In this document: positions 49,705 to 58,669 of the stretch, piece by piece | Position numbering within the stretch: position 1 is the stretch's first letter | Layout: every line of letters starts with the position of its first letter | Origin: Lentisphaerota bacterium | Lineage (GTDB): Bacteria; Verrucomicrobiota; Lentisphaeria; Oligosphaerales; JABHEG01 | Reading direction: 5' to 3' | DNA: 64,000 bases | NCBI GenBank assembly: GCA_018676675.1 | Contig: JABHEG010000133.1 | Span: forward strand, 47,986-111,985 | The notes under the pieces: generated by a model | Told to the model about the DNA's origin: nothing | Database searches by the model: none | The model's input: the letters and a program-made list of their open reading frames with translations, nothing else | Position numbers and translations under genes: made by a program

Positions 49705-49875
49705 AGGGAGCGGGTGCCATCCCGCGATTGTCTTTAATGTGGGAGCGGGTGCCATCCCGCGATTGCTTGGGAGTCGGAGCACAGCGGCTCCTCCCACATT
49801 GAAGAAGAGGCAACCAACATGGGAGGCGGCATGGCCCGCCATAGTCCGGCGAGGGCGGGTGCCATCCCGCGATTA
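49705..49875. repeat. Array of GGGAGCGGGTGCCATCCCGC hairpin repeats
   Basis: Copies of GCGGGTGCCATCCCGCGATT lie near 49710, 49745 and 49856, with related units GTCGGAGC...GGCTCCTCCCACATT near 49772 and GGGAGGCGGCATGGCCCGCC near 49821. Spacing is irregular and there are no uniform spacers. The remainder of this 390-bp gap up to 50094 shows no gene beyond the leader of the next one. Confidence 0.8.
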
Positions 49876-50094
49876 GGGACCGGGGTTAGGTCCTGGAACC
49901 TGGAATTCGCCCGAAACCGGGTTCCCAGGGCTCTGCAAGCAGGGGGGCTTGATTTACACCCCCCAAGACCTGAGACCGAGGTTGCAGTTCGCGAGAGCCT
50001 GTCTTACAGGTATATTTCGCTCTTAGCCTTACTGCAGGGAGCCCGACCGGGGCGTCCCCTGCCGTTGCTGTTCGCTGAGGAGGAGGACTCCAAC

Positions 50095-51651
50095 GTGGGA
50101 TCTCGCGGATCGTCGTGTTTTGGGTTTGGTGCGCGCGGGCTGGTGCTGACCGCCCTTGTTGGCCTTCCGGTTCTGGGCGTCGCTGCGTGTATCGTCCGGC
50201 ATTCTTGTCTGCGTCGGGAGCTGGCGGAGAAGCTCAAGGCGCTTCGGCAGAGGGGAGTGCCGACCACGCCTGCCGAGCTTGACGAGTGGTATCTCTATGT
50301 CCCGTCGGGAGCGAATGCCGCGGTCCCCCTGCAGAAGGCGGCCGATGCCTATGGCGAGGGCGAGAGTACCGAGCGCGAGCAGGTTGTCCACAGCGGAAGG
50401 GCTCCCCGTCCGTGTCTGGGAGAACGCTTGCCTGACACTGTCCGTGACGGAACCGCGAAGTACTTGGCGTCCAACAGCGCTGCTCTGAAGCACTTGGGGC
50501 GGGCCGCGGCCATGGACAGGTGTCGTTTTGCCATCGATCTAACCCTCGGCCTTGACGTCCAGCTTCACCACCTGTCGCAGCTGAGGACCGGCGTCCGCCT
50601 GCTGGCCGATAGGAGCCTGCTCGCCGCCAACGCAGAAGACGCTACGGCATGCGCCGAGGACATCCTCGCAATGTGGCGACTTGGGGAGTGTCTCAGAGAC
50701 GAGCCAACGGTTATCTCGGCGCTCGTGCGCGCGGGTTGTCACGCCACAGCTCGCGCCTGTCTCGAGGACGCCATGAGCCTGGTCGAGCTGGAGCCCTCAG
50801 AGCTTGCGGAGCTCCAGCATGTCCTTGCACGTACCGATTACCGCGACGGCTTCTGGCGGGGCTTGGCAGGCGACTTGGCAAACACGGTGGGGATGGATCT
50901 GCTTCAAACGGGGCCGGGCCAGACCAGTTACTCTGTCCGCACATTCCTCTTGCGGTCAACGGGTGTGCTCGTTCGGTCCAAGGCAGAGTTCATCAACCTG
51001 TTCGACGAGACTTTCGGGGACATGGACTCCGTCCCCGTGCACGAGTGGGGAGAACGACGTGCGACGGCCCAAACGCAGTTGGCGCGACTCCCGGGGCGGC
51101 TTTCCCTCACGGCCCTTCTTCTGCTTCCCCTGTTGGACTCCACTCAGCGCCTGCAGGTGGCCGACGCCAAAGCGCAAACGGCCGTTGCTGCCCTCGCGGT
51201 TGAACGCTACAGACTCGTGCATGGCAAGCTGCCAGATACTCTCGCGGCGCTCGTTCCCGATTTCCTCCCTTGCGTGCCGCTGGATGCGTTCACCGGAGAC
51301 CCCCTCAAGTACATCCCGGGGGAGGTCTGCCTAGAAGCACCGAAGGAGGCAAGAGAGCCCGTCGCCGAACCGAAACCTCCACCGGAGAAGGGGGAATCCG
51401 AGCCGCATCCGCTCGGGTTCAGCAAATCGCCTGCCGTAACGGAAGACGGGCTCATCGTGGCGCCGATGGGCGGCGGCATGGGCATGGGCATGGGCATGAT
51501 GGGGGCCGGACAGCCACCAAAGTCCAAGACCATCAGGAGGTCCGGCTATGTGGTCTACAGCGTGGGACAGGATTTGCGTGATGACGAGGGGATGAGACCA
51601 CTGCGGAAGCGTGCTGAACGAGGCGACATCGCGTTCATGGTACTCCGCTGA
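50095..51651 (+). CDS. Membrane-anchored hypothetical protein with Met/Gly-rich segment
   Basis: A 518-residue protein. The GTG at 50095 has AGGAGG eight bases upstream, which decides the start; the frame back to 49819 crosses the repeat array. One N-terminal membrane segment (about 14-34) is followed by a long, mostly helical domain. Near residue 360-400 comes QTAVAALAVERYRLVHGKLPDTLAALVPDFL in two parts, then DAFTGDPLKY, and finally GYVVYSVGQDLRDDEG. This ending is shared, as I recall, with many uncharacterised planctomycete proteins and echoes pseudopilin C-termini. A low-complexity MGGGMGMGMGMMGAG stretch sits near 460. Function unknown. Confidence 0.82.
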   Translation: MGSRGSSCFGFGARGLVLTALVGLPVLGVAACIVRHSCLRRELAEKLKALRQRGVPTTPAELDEWYLYVPSGANAAVPLQKAADAYGEGESTEREQVVHSGRAPRPCLGERLPDTVRDGTAKYLASNSAALKHLGRAAAMDRCRFAIDLTLGLDVQLHHLSQLRTGVRLLADRSLLAANAEDATACAEDILAMWRLGECLRDEPTVISALVRAGCHATARACLEDAMSLVELEPSELAELQHVLARTDYRDGFWRGLAGDLANTVGMDLLQTGPGQTSYSVRTFLLRSTGVLVRSKAEFINLFDETFGDMDSVPVHEWGERRATAQTQLARLPGRLSLTALLLLPLLDSTQRLQVADAKAQTAVAALAVERYRLVHGKLPDTLAALVPDFLPCVPLDAFTGDPLKYIPGEVCLEAPKEAREPVAEPKPPPEKGESEPHPLGFSKSPAVTEDGLIVAPMGGGMGMGMGMMGAGQPPKSKTIRRSGYVVYSVGQDLRDDEGMRPLRKRAERGDIAFMVLR

Positions 51652-51846
51652 AGCACGCCGCACTCCATGCGGGCTTCGCCAGAGCGAAACGGACGGAACC
51701 AAACGTCTATCGGGGGCAGATCCGGTGAAGCGCGTCAATATGGGCGGGAATATGAAGTGTTCAGTGTTTCTTGATTGGCTCTACAGCGATTTCTCCTTCA
51801 AAGGAAAAGGGAATTTCTAAGCAGATGAGGGCGTCCCTGGTTGGGG

Positions 51847-51924
51847 GTAGCGCCGCTCTCCGAGCGGCAGCTCTTCTCGCGGTCGCAGCAACCGTCAGGA
51901 ACGCCGCCCGGAGAGCGGCGCTAC
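51847..51924. repeat. Long inverted repeat (GTAGCGCCGCTCTCCG arms)
   Basis: The arm 51847-51862 is the exact reverse complement of 51909-51924; with one mismatch the pairing extends to about 22 bp. The right arm and the following 37 bp (TACGGTCAGA...TTAACGGTAAC) align with 27507-27554. No T-run follows. Confidence 0.8.
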
Positions 51925-52154
51925 GGTCAGACAGAAGCCCCCAGACCTGCTTAACGGTAACAGGAAAAGCGACCTAACGGTTTCACCGGCATCATCGCCA
52001 TGGCGGCGGCGGTGCGAATTTCGAATCGCTTCATGCCTGCTTCATGCGCCCTGGCTGACAGCCAGCGCCAACCGACCAAATTCCTCAAGATCTCCCGATT
52101 TCCCCGCTTCCTTCGCATGGACTGGAGTGGTCCTGTGGGGACTCCGGGAAGACT

Positions 52155-52170
52155 CCGTCATTAATGACGG
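52155..52170. repeat. Perfect 16-bp palindrome CCGTCATTAATGACGG
   Basis: A perfect palindrome flanked by GAAG and CTTC, which extend the symmetry. It lies 85-130 bp past the convergent gene ends, far from any start, so an operator role is doubtful. A hairpin at the RNA level is more likely. Confidence 0.5.
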
Positions 52171-52228
52171 GAACTTCGGGTAGGCCCTACTCCACGCATC
52201 GAGTTGCGCATGCCACTATGATAAGCAG

Positions 52229-52273
52229 GAAGAACGGCACTCCGCTGCTCTACGTTCCTTACTACGAACGCCG
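52229..52273 (+). repeat. REP-like element, half copy C
   Basis: GAAGAACGGCACTCCGCTGC, then TCTACGTTCCTTACTACGAA and CGCCG, match the left half of copy B at 43203-43247. The right half is absent, so the unit either is a solitary half-site or has been truncated. Confidence 0.75.
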
Positions 52274-52299
52274 CCTTATTGGAGGGACGACCGCCCCCG

Positions 52300-55056
52300 T
52301 CAGTCCACGAGTTCCAGGATGGCTCCGTTACGGACGTCCCAGGTGGCCAGGTCGAGTGGACCGACCAGGAGGAGCCAGAGCCGCCGGGCGCTCTGGCGTG
52401 ACGTGAGATTGAAATTGATCTTCTTTGTGGTCGTTGGGTCTATGCCGAGAGAGGCGAAGGGGATTCGCCATTCGGTTGTCCAACGTCCTGCCCCGGCGAC
52501 CTGTACTGCGAACTGAACGTCTTTCCCTGCTTTGGCCACGTCTGCTTTTGGGGCACCGGCCTCGCCGCTGCTCTCAAACGTGCCGCAGGGGTAGCCTCGC
52601 AGGACAAGGATGGGAGCTCTCTTGCCTTTCGACGGGTTCTGGATGGCGACTTCCACCGCGTCGCTTGAGCCCCATTTCGCTTCTTGCTTCAGGGGTGTTT
52701 TCGAGGCGGTGTCAGTGTCCACGGCCACATACAGCGCGTCATTGTCCCAGCAGATCCAGGCCCGGCTCGGGGGAGTGACCTTGGAGCGGTCGAGTTTCTG
52801 CTCAATGGCAAAGGCCTTCCTGCTACCACCGGTTTTCCATTCTCCAGGTTTGATGGTTCCATCAATGGCGATGGTTGTGTTCTGCCGGCCGGCCTTGAAT
52901 AGTGGCTTTGGTCCTTGGGCAACGGCTTCTTTTGGAGGAAGGGAGGGGCTATGTGGTTGATCGACGCCTTCGGGCAGGCGCACCGCGTGTCGGACCGGCC
53001 AAGTCGCCCGCAGCGGATGTCTGTAGACGCCGATCCGGTCAGTCGGGATTGGCTGGAAGCCCAGCTTTAGGGCAGGGGACTCTGGACGGAGCCGGTAGTC
53101 GTTGTTGTTGGCATCAACGAACAGGGGGTCCTCACCGATCAGGTTGCGACCGATGTGGCCGAACTCCTCGGCTTGTGCGCACATTCGGTCGAACTGGGAG
53201 TTTACGCTGATGTTCCGGTCGACAATGTTGCCTTTCGGGCTCCCTGGTTCGTCGTCAAGTGTCCCGGCGAGGGCGGGGTAGCGTCGGCGCCAGAGTTCGT
53301 TCTCATAGGGCATGGCCCTGAGTTGTTTGGTCATACTACCGGGCACAGACGCCTTGGCCCACCCCAGGCCGCGGTTGTCGATGTGCATCCCGTACTTGCA
53401 GTCCACGATCACGTTGTTGGTCAGGAGGTTGTCGCGGCCGCCACCGATGAGGAAGGCGCGCGGGACGCGGACCACGATGTTGCCGGTCACCTCCGTCCCT
53501 GAGAACATGTCGTCCAGGTAGATACCGTTGCAGCCTCGCCCCTCGAAGCCGACAACATCGTGGACGTAGTTGTGGCGGATACTTGTGCCGCGTTTGTCCC
53601 AGGCCCGTCCGGCGTAGATGGCGCCGGAGTCATTGGCCTCCAGGCAGACGCTGTGGATCTCGTTCAGTTCAATGATGTGGTCGTTCCCGCCGAACCAGAT
53701 CGCGATGTAGGGTGCGTCATGGATCAGGTTGCGCCGGGCCGTCTGTCCGACGCCCTGCAGGGATACCGAGGTGCAGAAGGTTCGCTTGAGCCGGCCGTAA
53801 CGCCGGATCCAGCAGTTTTCCAGCACATGGTCCGACCGTGTGAGGGTCTTGCGGTCTCCACCCGTGAGGGTGACAGAGCCATTGGCCGTCTCGGAGATGT
53901 CGCACCCGAAGACGGTGTGGTTGGCTCCCCCGGTCACCGTGACGGCTCGGTTGCCGGTGTTGCGGAGTGTGCAGGCCTCAATCCGGCTTCCTGTACCTCC
54001 CTTGATCACGACCGCTGTGCCGCGACATGCCTCAATGGTCAACCCATGGAGGGTGATGTGCGATGCGTCCGTCATGGTCACCACGTGCTTGAGTGATGAG
54101 AGGAATACAGCCTCGTCGGCCGACTGTCCCTCCGGTGGCCACGCGTAGAGTTTGCCTGCCTCTCGATCGATGTAGTACTCACCCGGTGCATCCAACTCAC
54201 AGAGCAGGTTGAATCCGTAGAACCACTGGCGCTTTCGGTAGCCGTACCTGTGGTAGGGCTTGGCCACTTCGAGTGTCTTGGTGTCCGCGTTGATTGATGC
54301 GATCGGGTGTGCCTGTTCGGCCCAGTCCCAGAACCAGAATCCGTTTACCCAACCGTCCGGCTCGTCCTTCCAGCGTGCGACATGATCATCGTCGTAGACG
54401 ACTCGACCAACTCTGCTGCCCATCGTCCCGCGGCAGACGTCCACTTCCTTCTCCGCCACTCCTTTGACGCGGGTGAAGTCATGGTTTGGCCAACGCGCCA
54501 GCGTCATGGGCGTGTGATCCCAGAAGACCTCGCAGCCCTGCGCTGTTGGGTTGGGGGATCCGAACTCCTCGATTCCGAGACTGGTCAGATCTGTTGTGAG
54601 CACATGTCCGTGGGCCTTCGGCGGCAGAATTTTCAGGATGGCCTGGTCCGTAACCGGCTGCAATGGCGGCACTCGCATGCCTCCCACCAGGCGGACCGTC
54701 CTCCCTTCGCGAGCCCGATAGACCACCGGGCTGCCTGTCGTACCTGAGTCTGCTTCTGACAGTTCGAATGTGGACGTCAGGACATATGTTCCAGCCTGGA
54801 GTTCGACCTCGACGCCTTCGCCGGACAGCGCACCGGCCTTGCGCCGTTCCCGGATCTCGTCTCTCGCCCGTTCCAGCGTTGCGAACGGGCCATTCGTGCC
54901 GAAGTGTCCTAGGACACGGGTTCGTTTCGCGCCTGACCAGGCGTCGTTGCCAACTGGTGAGACGTACAGTTTCGCCGGTTTGGCCACGGTATGGGCCATC
55001 GCGGCCAGGATGAAGAAACCAGTGATACTGAAAACTCGAGCCGTTGTGTTCTGCAC
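52300..55056 (-). CDS. Secreted parallel beta-helix protein (GH141-like) with C-terminal CBM9-like domain
   Basis: A 918-residue protein. GTG at 55056 is preferred, with GGAAGG upstream; a GTG at 55071 overlapping the previous stop would add five residues. A signal peptide (FSITGFFILAAMAHTVA) precedes LYVSPVGNDAWSG and a GPFATLERARDEIRERR block, the usual opening of GH141-type and related beta-helix enzymes. Helix turns follow from about 330-600 (HITLHGLTIEACRGTAV; RIEACTLRNTGNRAV; NVIVDCKYGMHIDNRG). The C-terminal 180 residues (IAIDGTIKPGEW; SSDAVEVAIQNP; WTTEWRIPFASLG) form a CBM9-like module. GH141 contains L-fucosidase and xylanase activities; assignment here is tentative. Last gene of the minus-strand directon. 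Confidence 0.88.
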   Translation of the reverse strand: MQNTTARVFSITGFFILAAMAHTVAKPAKLYVSPVGNDAWSGAKRTRVLGHFGTNGPFATLERARDEIRERRKAGALSGEGVEVELQAGTYVLTSTFELSEADSGTTGSPVVYRAREGRTVRLVGGMRVPPLQPVTDQAILKILPPKAHGHVLTTDLTSLGIEEFGSPNPTAQGCEVFWDHTPMTLARWPNHDFTRVKGVAEKEVDVCRGTMGSRVGRVVYDDDHVARWKDEPDGWVNGFWFWDWAEQAHPIASINADTKTLEVAKPYHRYGYRKRQWFYGFNLLCELDAPGEYYIDREAGKLYAWPPEGQSADEAVFLSSLKHVVTMTDASHITLHGLTIEACRGTAVVIKGGTGSRIEACTLRNTGNRAVTVTGGANHTVFGCDISETANGSVTLTGGDRKTLTRSDHVLENCWIRRYGRLKRTFCTSVSLQGVGQTARRNLIHDAPYIAIWFGGNDHIIELNEIHSVCLEANDSGAIYAGRAWDKRGTSIRHNYVHDVVGFEGRGCNGIYLDDMFSGTEVTGNIVVRVPRAFLIGGGRDNLLTNNVIVDCKYGMHIDNRGLGWAKASVPGSMTKQLRAMPYENELWRRRYPALAGTLDDEPGSPKGNIVDRNISVNSQFDRMCAQAEEFGHIGRNLIGEDPLFVDANNNDYRLRPESPALKLGFQPIPTDRIGVYRHPLRATWPVRHAVRLPEGVDQPHSPSLPPKEAVAQGPKPLFKAGRQNTTIAIDGTIKPGEWKTGGSRKAFAIEQKLDRSKVTPPSRAWICWDNDALYVAVDTDTASKTPLKQEAKWGSSDAVEVAIQNPSKGKRAPILVLRGYPCGTFESSGEAGAPKADVAKAGKDVQFAVQVAGAGRWTTEWRIPFASLGIDPTTTKKINFNLTSRQSARRLWLLLVGPLDLATWDVRNGAILELVD

Positions 55057-55070
55057 AGTTCTTCCTTCCA

Positions 55071-56000
55071 CTATGGTTCAGAGCGGGCGCCAGGAGGTGT
55101 CTCCGTTTGAGGAGCGAAACATTCGAGTATGAGTTCTGCGGGGATGCAGTATCTGAAGACCATTTGGGCGTAGCTGTTCTTGCATTCGGCGTTGGTCTTG
55201 GCGGCTCTTGTCGACGCAACCATCCCGACCACACGGCCATGAGAGTCGAAAGCCGGGGCGCCGCTGGAGCCACCGGCGAAGTCTGCCGTTACCGACAGGC
55301 GTTTGGTTTCCGTCCCTTTCAGTGTCTGGGCAAGGCGGGCTGAGATGATGCCCTCCGTGAATGTGTAGAGCTGCTTGTTGGGGTTGCTTATGACCCAGAC
55401 TCTGGCGCCTACGGGGCTTGCTTCTGTCATGCTGACGTAGGGGAATCCAGTGCCCTGGAGCCGTAGCACGGCAATGTCTCCACCGCGGTCAGCGGCGAGG
55501 ACCTCCTCCACTGGATATACCGTGCCGCTGTATGTCATTGCTCCCAGCGCTTTGGTTTCGCGATGGTCGACCACGTGATAGTTGGTTATGATGACGCCAT
55601 CGCTGGTAACCAGAAAGCCCGACGCAACACGAGTGTGCCACTTGCTGCACTTCCCGCACTTGTAGAGAGCCCCCACGGCAACCACGGCCTCCTTCCGCAG
55701 TTCGTAGAGATCTGCCGGACTCACAGTCGGTTCAGTCATTGCGGGCAGCTGGATGCCGCAACGCTTCCTCGACAGCTGTCTCAGAAGCGTCCGTGTCTTG
55801 GTCGAACGGCTCGCGTCGTGCAGTTCCTGAAGGCGTTTGGAGAATGTCTGCAGCATCTGCCGGCTGTCGATGTAGCCGTCGCGGTGTCCGGCTTCCGGCT
55901 TCCGGGGCGACTCTCCTCGTGCAGTTGCGGCGCCCAGCAGTAGTGCCAAGGTTGCGAGCACGGGGAACCGGGGGTCGATTGTCTTTCGCCTGCTCATCAT
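55071..56000 (-). CDS. Trypsin-like serine protease (S1C/Deg-like, no PDZ), exported
   Basis: A 309-residue protein. The signal peptide (PVLATLALLLGAATARG) supports the ATG at 56000, or the adjacent one at 55997, over the longer frame. The catalytic triad is His142 in TNYHVVD, Asp175 in GDIAVLRL and Ser246 in GGSSGAPAF. A CxxC (Cys115, Cys118) sits just before the protease core, and an SNPNKQLYTFTEGIIS loop is typical of DegP-like folds. No PDZ domain follows, so the protein is shorter than DegP. Periplasmic quality control or processing of exported proteins is likely. It overlaps by one base, or nearly abuts, the beta-helix gene. Confidence 0.9.
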   Translation of the reverse strand: MMSRRKTIDPRFPVLATLALLLGAATARGESPRKPEAGHRDGYIDSRQMLQTFSKRLQELHDASRSTKTRTLLRQLSRKRCGIQLPAMTEPTVSPADLYELRKEAVVAVGALYKCGKCSKWHTRVASGFLVTSDGVIITNYHVVDHRETKALGAMTYSGTVYPVEEVLAADRGGDIAVLRLQGTGFPYVSMTEASPVGARVWVISNPNKQLYTFTEGIISARLAQTLKGTETKRLSVTADFAGGSSGAPAFDSHGRVVGMVASTRAAKTNAECKNSYAQMVFRYCIPAELILECFAPQTETPPGARSEP

Positions 56001-56113
56001 ACGCTTCCACTGCGTTTCCGTTGCACTTGGGATGGTGCTCCCGCACACCTCGGTTTTCTCGTACGCGCCATGCGGCCGCCTCTCCGGCTGTCCCTCTTGC
56101 CTGTCTCACCCGG

Positions 56114-57295
56114 TCAGACGTTGAGTGCTGCCCGTGAGTCGACCTCAATGCGACCTTCCTTGATCACCATGGCAATAGACTCTTGGGAGGTGAGTATCGA
56201 GATGTCGTTCAGCGGGTCGCCCTCTACCACGATACAGTCTGCCAGCTTGCCCGGCTGGAGTGTCCCGAGTCGATCCCCGATGCCGAGAGAATCTGCGGTG
56301 TTCCGAGTAGCGGCGATGATGGCTTCTTGCGGGGTGAGTCCACAGTCTACAAGCTCGCAGAGTTCGTGCATGAGCGCGCCGGGCCTTGGCCCGCCATCTG
56401 TTCCCGTGGCGATGGTTATCCCCAGCTCCCGCGCTTGAGCGACACCCTCCCGGTGCGGTTTGCATGCCGCTTTCATGCGTCCGGTCATGTGCTCGGGCAG
56501 GCTCCCGCTTCCCCAGATGTGTCTGCTGGTGATGTACAGCGTGGGCATGTAGATCAGCCCTTTGGCGGCAATGCCCTCGAGGGCGCAGGCGTCGATATTG
56601 GCTCCGTGCAGGATCACGTCACAGCCGGCGTCGATGGCGTTCTGGATTCCTGGCTGAGCGTGGGCATGGACGTGCACACGGCGTCCTCGCATGTGCGCTT
56701 CTGCCACGAGAGCTTGCAGTTCCTCCAACGAGTAGTCGGGGGTTCCCAGCCCCTCATGGGCCCACTGGAATCCACCCGTCGCGCACGTCTTGTAGAAGTC
56801 CATTCCCGCAAGCGCCATTTGGCGCACCATCTTGCGGATCTCCCATGGACCGTCCGCACCTTCGCCTCGGACATGCCCTCCAGTGGCGGTGACAACCCCG
56901 CTCACGACAAGGCGTGCGCGCTGTTTCAGTGTCCCTTTGTCGATCATATCGCGCAGGACAAGGTTCTCTTCGCATCCTCCCGCATGCCCGACGGTGGTCG
57001 TGCCCCAAAGCAGGCATTCGCGGAGGATCTCGGATGCCCGCAACTGGTTTCTGAGGTTCGCGGCTGCATCCAGCAGTCCTGGCATACCGGTCACGTGCAT
57101 GTGCCCGTCAATCAAGCCCGGGAGGATTGTCCGGCCCTGAAGATCAATGACAGAGCAGCCCTCAGGAAGGGAGATCTTTCTCGCTGGGCCTGCTGCCGCG
57201 ACAACGGCACCATCCGTGAGCAGCGTGGCGGGGAACAGCGGAGGCTTCTCGGAACCATCGATCAGTCGTCCGTTGGTCAGTGCGATGGGGTTCAA
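56114..57295 (-). CDS. Imidazolonepropionase-like amidohydrolase
   Basis: A 393-residue metal-dependent amidohydrolase. Motifs are DGHMHV (HxH pair), FYKTCATGG with the Lys that is usually carboxylated, VHVHAHA, ILHGANID and GTDGG with the catalytic Asp. The small N- and C-terminal beta domain is present (TILPGLIDG; KLADCIVVEGDPLNDI). No signal peptide. The start is a TTG at 57295, with AGGAAAGGG about seven bases upstream; no ATG in frame gives a complete N-terminus. Relatives hydrolyse cyclic amides or dipeptides, including prolidase-like enzymes; substrate unknown here. Part of the minus-strand directon, 36 bp after the membrane protein gene. Confidence 0.92.
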   Translation of the reverse strand: MNPIALTNGRLIDGSEKPPLFPATLLTDGAVVAAAGPARKISLPEGCSVIDLQGRTILPGLIDGHMHVTGMPGLLDAAANLRNQLRASEILRECLLWGTTTVGHAGGCEENLVLRDMIDKGTLKQRARLVVSGVVTATGGHVRGEGADGPWEIRKMVRQMALAGMDFYKTCATGGFQWAHEGLGTPDYSLEELQALVAEAHMRGRRVHVHAHAQPGIQNAIDAGCDVILHGANIDACALEGIAAKGLIYMPTLYITSRHIWGSGSLPEHMTGRMKAACKPHREGVAQARELGITIATGTDGGPRPGALMHELCELVDCGLTPQEAIIAATRNTADSLGIGDRLGTLQPGKLADCIVVEGDPLNDISILTSQESIAMVIKEGRIEVDSRAALNV

Positions 57296-57331
57296 TATTC
57301 GTCCCTTTCCTGCCTCAATGAGCCCCAGTCC

Positions 57332-57754
57332 TCACGTCAGCGAGGACAAGAGGGCGAAGGCGATGCCCAGGGCAATGCCTGCACCGAGTGATGGCCAGAG
57401 GCCCTGGAGCATGTCTGCACCCAATGCGACTGCGCACAGGAGTGAGACCGCCGCCGATGCGGGGATGCTGGCGCAAAGCCCGCCGCCGAGCGTCCGAGGC
57501 AGCGATCCCCATCCCACTCTGATCACAACTACGGTGCCTTGGGCTACAGGGGAAGCAAGCCGCGAAGCCAGCAACCCCACGATGTATCCGATAATGGTGC
57601 CTCCAACCACGTAGAGCGCGGTGGTGCCGATTCTGTGCGTCGCGAGCCAGGCGGTGATCCCCCCCGAAGCGGCTCCGGCAACGAGTGCGGAACCGCGAAT
57701 CAGCGACGCGAGGACAACCACTCGATCGCCGGCCTGTAGTTCGGGAACGCTCAT
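57332..57754 (-). CDS. Small integral membrane protein of unknown function
   Basis: A 140-residue protein with four hydrophobic segments (about 16-39, 44-67, 88-113 and 115-139), rich in Gly, Ala and Ser. No family recognised. Its ATG overlaps the stop of the esterase gene by four bases (ATGA), so the two are translationally coupled. A transport or membrane-organising role cannot be distinguished from the sequence. Confidence 0.82.
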   Translation of the reverse strand: MSVPELQAGDRVVVLASLIRGSALVAGAASGGITAWLATHRIGTTALYVVGGTIIGYIVGLLASRLASPVAQGTVVVIRVGWGSLPRTLGGGLCASIPASAAVSLLCAVALGADMLQGLWPSLGAGIALGIAFALLSSLT

Positions 57755-58614
57755 TCGGCGTCCAGGAATCCGAGCTCTTTCAGGAATGAGATGCTCTTTT
57801 CCATGGTGATGTTGAAGTCGGCGTCACCGTTCTTTGGACGGAAAAACGAGCCGTTGAAGAAGCCGTGGTTCTTGTCCTTGAAGGGAACAAGCGAGCAGCT
57901 GTTACCCGCCTCTTTCATGAGTTTCGTGAACCGCACGACGTTTTCATATGGAACGGTTTTGTCAGCAGTGCCATGAAAGATCAGGGTGGGAGGAACCCCT
58001 CCTCGAACCTGGTGACACGGCGAGATTTCCGTCTTTCGTTCCCGCCCCACTTTGCTTATCCCATAGCCTTTTTCTGTGGTGTCAATGACTGGGTTATACA
58101 GAATCATGGCATTGGGCAGAGTGCTGATGTCACCGTTTTCACCGTCTTCCTCGTGCCCCTGAATGACACCCGTGCACGCGGCAACATGTCCACCGGCGGA
58201 GCCACCTGCGGCCACGACACGACCGGGGTCGATGCCCAGCTCGGCAGCATGCTGTCGGATCCAACGGACTGCTGACTTCCCATCCTTCACGCACTCAAAA
58301 GGGGTTGTTTTGTGTTTCCTAATCACCCTGTAGTCTGCCGACATGGCCACAAATCCAAGAGCGGCAAAGCCCTTGGCCTGCTGGTAGAACTGCCTCGGCG
58401 TACCGCCCATCCACCCACCACCAAAGAAGAAGACGATGGCGGGCCGCTTGTCGGTTAGTTTGTGGCCTTGAGGATTGAATACATGAAGCTTGAGCTTGGT
58501 ATCGCCGAGGGTCTTGTAGGTCACCGTCTTGTCCGGCACAATGCTCTCCTTCGCGTACGCGGAACATGAGAGCACCACTGTCAACGCAATAGCTGCTTGT
58601 GTTGTCTGTCTCAT
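57751..58614 (-). CDS. Secreted alpha/beta-hydrolase (BD-FAE / CE10-like esterase)
   Basis: A 287-residue exported hydrolase with a signal peptide (MRQTTQAAIALTVVLSCSAYA). An oxyanion-hole FFGGGWMGG motif (63-71), the nucleophile elbow GGSAGG (Ser139), HGTADKTVP with Asp218, and KNHGFF with His250 complete the triad. Relatives remove acyl groups from polysaccharides (acetyl or feruloyl esterases) or short-chain esters. In this locus a deacetylase acting on a glycan is plausible but not shown. Coupled by ATGA overlap to the downstream membrane protein gene; 55 bp after the large toroid gene. Confidence 0.92.
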   Translation of the reverse strand: MRQTTQAAIALTVVLSCSAYAKESIVPDKTVTYKTLGDTKLKLHVFNPQGHKLTDKRPAIVFFFGGGWMGGTPRQFYQQAKGFAALGFVAMSADYRVIRKHKTTPFECVKDGKSAVRWIRQHAAELGIDPGRVVAAGGSAGGHVAACTGVIQGHEEDGENGDISTLPNAMILYNPVIDTTEKGYGISKVGRERKTEISPCHQVRGGVPPTLIFHGTADKTVPYENVVRFTKLMKEAGNSCSLVPFKDKNHGFFNGSFFRPKNGDADFNITMEKSISFLKELGFLDAE

Positions 58615-58669
58615 TCTCTCTCTTGTTCAGTACGGGGTTACGTTCTGGGGTGGGAAATGACCAACCCCG

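Larger units (their letters stand above)
51652..52299. other. Intergenic region (about 650 bp) rich in palindromes, between convergent genes
   Basis: No convincing gene is visible. It contains the inverted repeat 51847-51924, the 16-bp palindrome 52155-52170 and the REP-like half element 52229-52273, each listed separately. A GCCGCACTCCATGCGGGCTT hairpin near 51657 follows the membrane-protein stop and may help end its transcript. Confidence 0.6.

Noticed and set aside
49705..49875. Repeat array considered as a CRISPR
   Set aside because: Units are short hairpins at irregular spacing, no uniform unique spacers, and no cas genes in the window.
51471..51520. GGCATGGGCATG-type tandem repeat encoding Met/Gly
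   Set aside because: Simple low-complexity coding repeat within the membrane protein, too short to treat as a separate element.
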